A stretch of 6,722 nucleotides of DNA, taken from contig JAUSPJ010000166.1 in NCBI GenBank assembly GCA_030655795.1, positions 1-6,722 on the forward strand, in the 5' to 3' direction. This document shows positions 6,094-6,722 of the stretch, in pieces (within the stretch, counting starts at the first letter, position 1; the number at the start of each line of letters is the position of its first letter). The notes beneath the pieces were generated by a model. That model had not been told where the DNA came from, did not search any database, and saw only the letters and a program-made list of their open reading frames with translations. Source of the stretch: Fidelibacterota bacterium (GTDB lineage: Bacteria; Fidelibacterota; UBA2242). A program made the translations under genes and the position numbers.

Positions 6094-6177
6094 CTATTCC
6101 ATGGTTGGTTTTGCGTTTGTTTTTACCGCATAAAAATTGTAACTTCCACTTCGAGATTAGGTTGTTTCTCATTGGAT

Positions 6178-6294
6178 ATTAACCCTACTACGTAACTTGA
6201 AAATTTAATATACCAAATGTAGTATTTATCCGGCAGTTGCCGGATTGGAACTATATATCGCATCATATCTCCTAAATGACGTTGTAGGGTTAAT
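6178..6294. repeat. 117-base element with 16-base inverted ends and a central palindrome
   Basis: The ends ATTAACCCTACTACGT (6178-6193) and ACGTTGTAGGGTTAAT (6279-6294) are inverted repeats matching at 15 of 16 positions. The central palindrome ATCCGGCA-GT-TGCCGGAT (6228-6245) is almost exactly at the midpoint, while the flanking interior sequences do not pair well. No target-site duplication is evident beside the ends. It could be a small non-autonomous element, an operator pair that loops, or a structured leader for the PFOR gene. Confidence 0.5.
6228..6245. repeat. GCCGG palindrome (ATCCGGCA/TGCCGGAT)
   Basis: Perfect eight-base arms surround GT; as a hairpin this would be 7 base pairs with an AGTT loop. 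It shares its core with the palindrome at 4712-4729. No T-run follows, so termination is unlikely. Confidence 0.55.
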
Positions 6295-6388
6295 CAGTGC
6301 AAAATGTCTTCTCAATGTGAGCTTTGAATCTGTTTATAAGGGAGACTTACGTCATTTTAATAATTAATTATATACATGGAGAAAAATG

Positions 6389-6722
6389 ATGGCTAAAAAA
6401 ATGAAAAGTATGGATGGGAACACAGCGGCTACTCATGTAGCGTATGCTTTTAGCGAAGTTGCTGCGATTTATCCGATTACCCCGTCTTCCGGGATGGGTG
6501 AGATGGCAGACGCCTGGGCTGCCCAAGGTCTGAAAAATATTTTCGGTCAGAAAGTTGATGTAGTGGAGCTGCAATCCGAAGCCGGCGCTTCCGGTGCGGT
6601 ACACGGCGCTCTTTCCGCCGGTGCAATGACAACCACATTTACGGCTTCACAGGGACTGATGCTGATGCTTCCGAATATGCATAAAATTGCCGGTGAAATG
6701 CTGCCGGCGGTTTTTCATGTTT
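6389..6722 (+). CDS. nifJ: Pyruvate:ferredoxin (flavodoxin) oxidoreductase, N-terminal part (3' end beyond right edge)
   Basis: 111 codons are visible. The protein oxidatively decarboxylates pyruvate with CoA to acetyl-CoA, CO2 and reduced ferredoxin or flavodoxin, in the cytoplasm; the single-chain enzyme is about 1,170-1,200 residues. The visible part matches the start of domain I of the single-chain form: MDGNTAATHVAYAFSEVAAI at 8-27, YPITPSSGMGEMAD at 28-41 (Thr31 corresponds to the conserved pyruvate-domain Thr of ITPSS), ELQSEAGASGAVHGALSAGA at 60-79, and TTTFTASQGLMLMLPNMHKI at 81-100. Two adjacent ATGs occur at 6386 and 6389; GGAG at 6378-6381 is 7 bases from the second, and family members commonly begin MAKKM, so 6389 is preferred. 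Only the first domain is visible, so a split multi-subunit enzyme cannot be formally excluded, though the N-terminus fits the fused type. The gene lies downstream of an unusual structured spacer. Confidence 0.93.
   Translation, partial: MAKKMKSMDGNTAATHVAYAFSEVAAIYPITPSSGMGEMADAWAAQGLKNIFGQKVDVVELQSEAGASGAVHGALSAGAMTTTFTASQGLMLMLPNMHKIAGEMLPAVFHV

Larger units (their letters stand above)
6049..6388. other. 340-base spacer between the phosphofructokinase and PFOR genes
   Basis: No gene can be supported on either strand. It holds the phosphofructokinase terminator (6065-6093), about 85 bases of featureless AT-rich sequence (6094-6177), a 117-base inverted-repeat element with a central palindrome (6178-6294), a 9-base motif AAATGACGT (6274-6282) and its exact inverse ACGTCATTT (6349-6357), and the GGAG ribosome site of the next gene (6378-6381). 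A TATAAG at 6335-6340 could be a -10 for the PFOR gene, but no matching -35 is present. Confidence 0.7.

Noticed and set aside
6178..6294. Insertion sequence
   Set aside because: There is no transposase frame inside the 117 bases and no visible target-site duplication; at most a non-autonomous element.
6376..6396. Six-codon frame ATG GAG ... TAA overlapping the nifJ start
   Set aside because: Its ATG overlaps the nifJ ribosome site itself; a frame of this size is expected by chance.
1..6722. CRISPR array, tRNA, rRNA, toxin-antitoxin, phage or defence genes
   Set aside because: Looked for on both strands. No regularly spaced repeats, cloverleaf-like RNA, or such protein families were seen; the window is ordinary core metabolism and envelope genes.

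Overview
The window looks like ordinary chromosomal DNA from an anaerobic, fermentative, Gram-negative bacterium of moderate GC. The Gram-negative call rests on a lipid A-type phosphoesterase (LpxH-like) and a predicted lipoprotein. The anaerobic call rests on pyruvate:ferredoxin oxidoreductase, a phosphofructokinase with the sequence marks of pyrophosphate dependence, and a butyrate kinase/phosphotransbutyrylase pair. The style of the secreted proteins and the intergenic palindromes would fit the FCB group and its neighbours (Bacteroidota, Ignavibacteria, Calditrichota, Marinimicrobia, KSB1-like lineages). That placement is an impression from sequence style, not something shown here.

Layout. 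The left third (1-2316) is on the minus strand. From right to left it holds an LpxH-like metallophosphoesterase, then a HEAT-repeat lipoprotein with its own near-consensus sigma70-type promoter, then a secreted coiled-coil protein that overlaps the lipoprotein stop codon by 4 bases (ATGA) and runs off the left edge. A 207-base divergent intergenic region (2317-2523) carries promoter-like signals on both strands. To its right all genes are on the plus strand: buk and ptb as a tight pair (18-base gap) closed by a strong intrinsic terminator; a 297-base spacer with a dispersed-repeat-like unit and GC-rich palindromes; a single-gene phosphofructokinase unit with a strong Shine-Dalgarno and its own terminator; a 340-base spacer with a 117-base inverted-repeat element centred on a second palindrome; and the start of a pyruvate:ferredoxin oxidoreductase gene cut by the right edge.

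How the genes fit together. The plus-strand genes form a central-energy neighbourhood. PPi-phosphofructokinase feeds glycolysis (or runs reversibly), PFOR turns pyruvate into acetyl-CoA and reduced ferredoxin, and Ptb plus Buk convert an acyl-CoA (butyryl- or branched-chain) through an acyl-phosphate to a free acid and ATP. The terminators suggest they are separately regulated units, not one operon. The minus-strand genes concern the cell envelope.

No defence system, mobile element with a transposase, CRISPR array, tRNA or rRNA was found. I found no convincing undescribed biological system. The points worth a second look are the two structured intergenic regions, the predicted PPi specificity of the kinase, and the start-site arrangement at buk.
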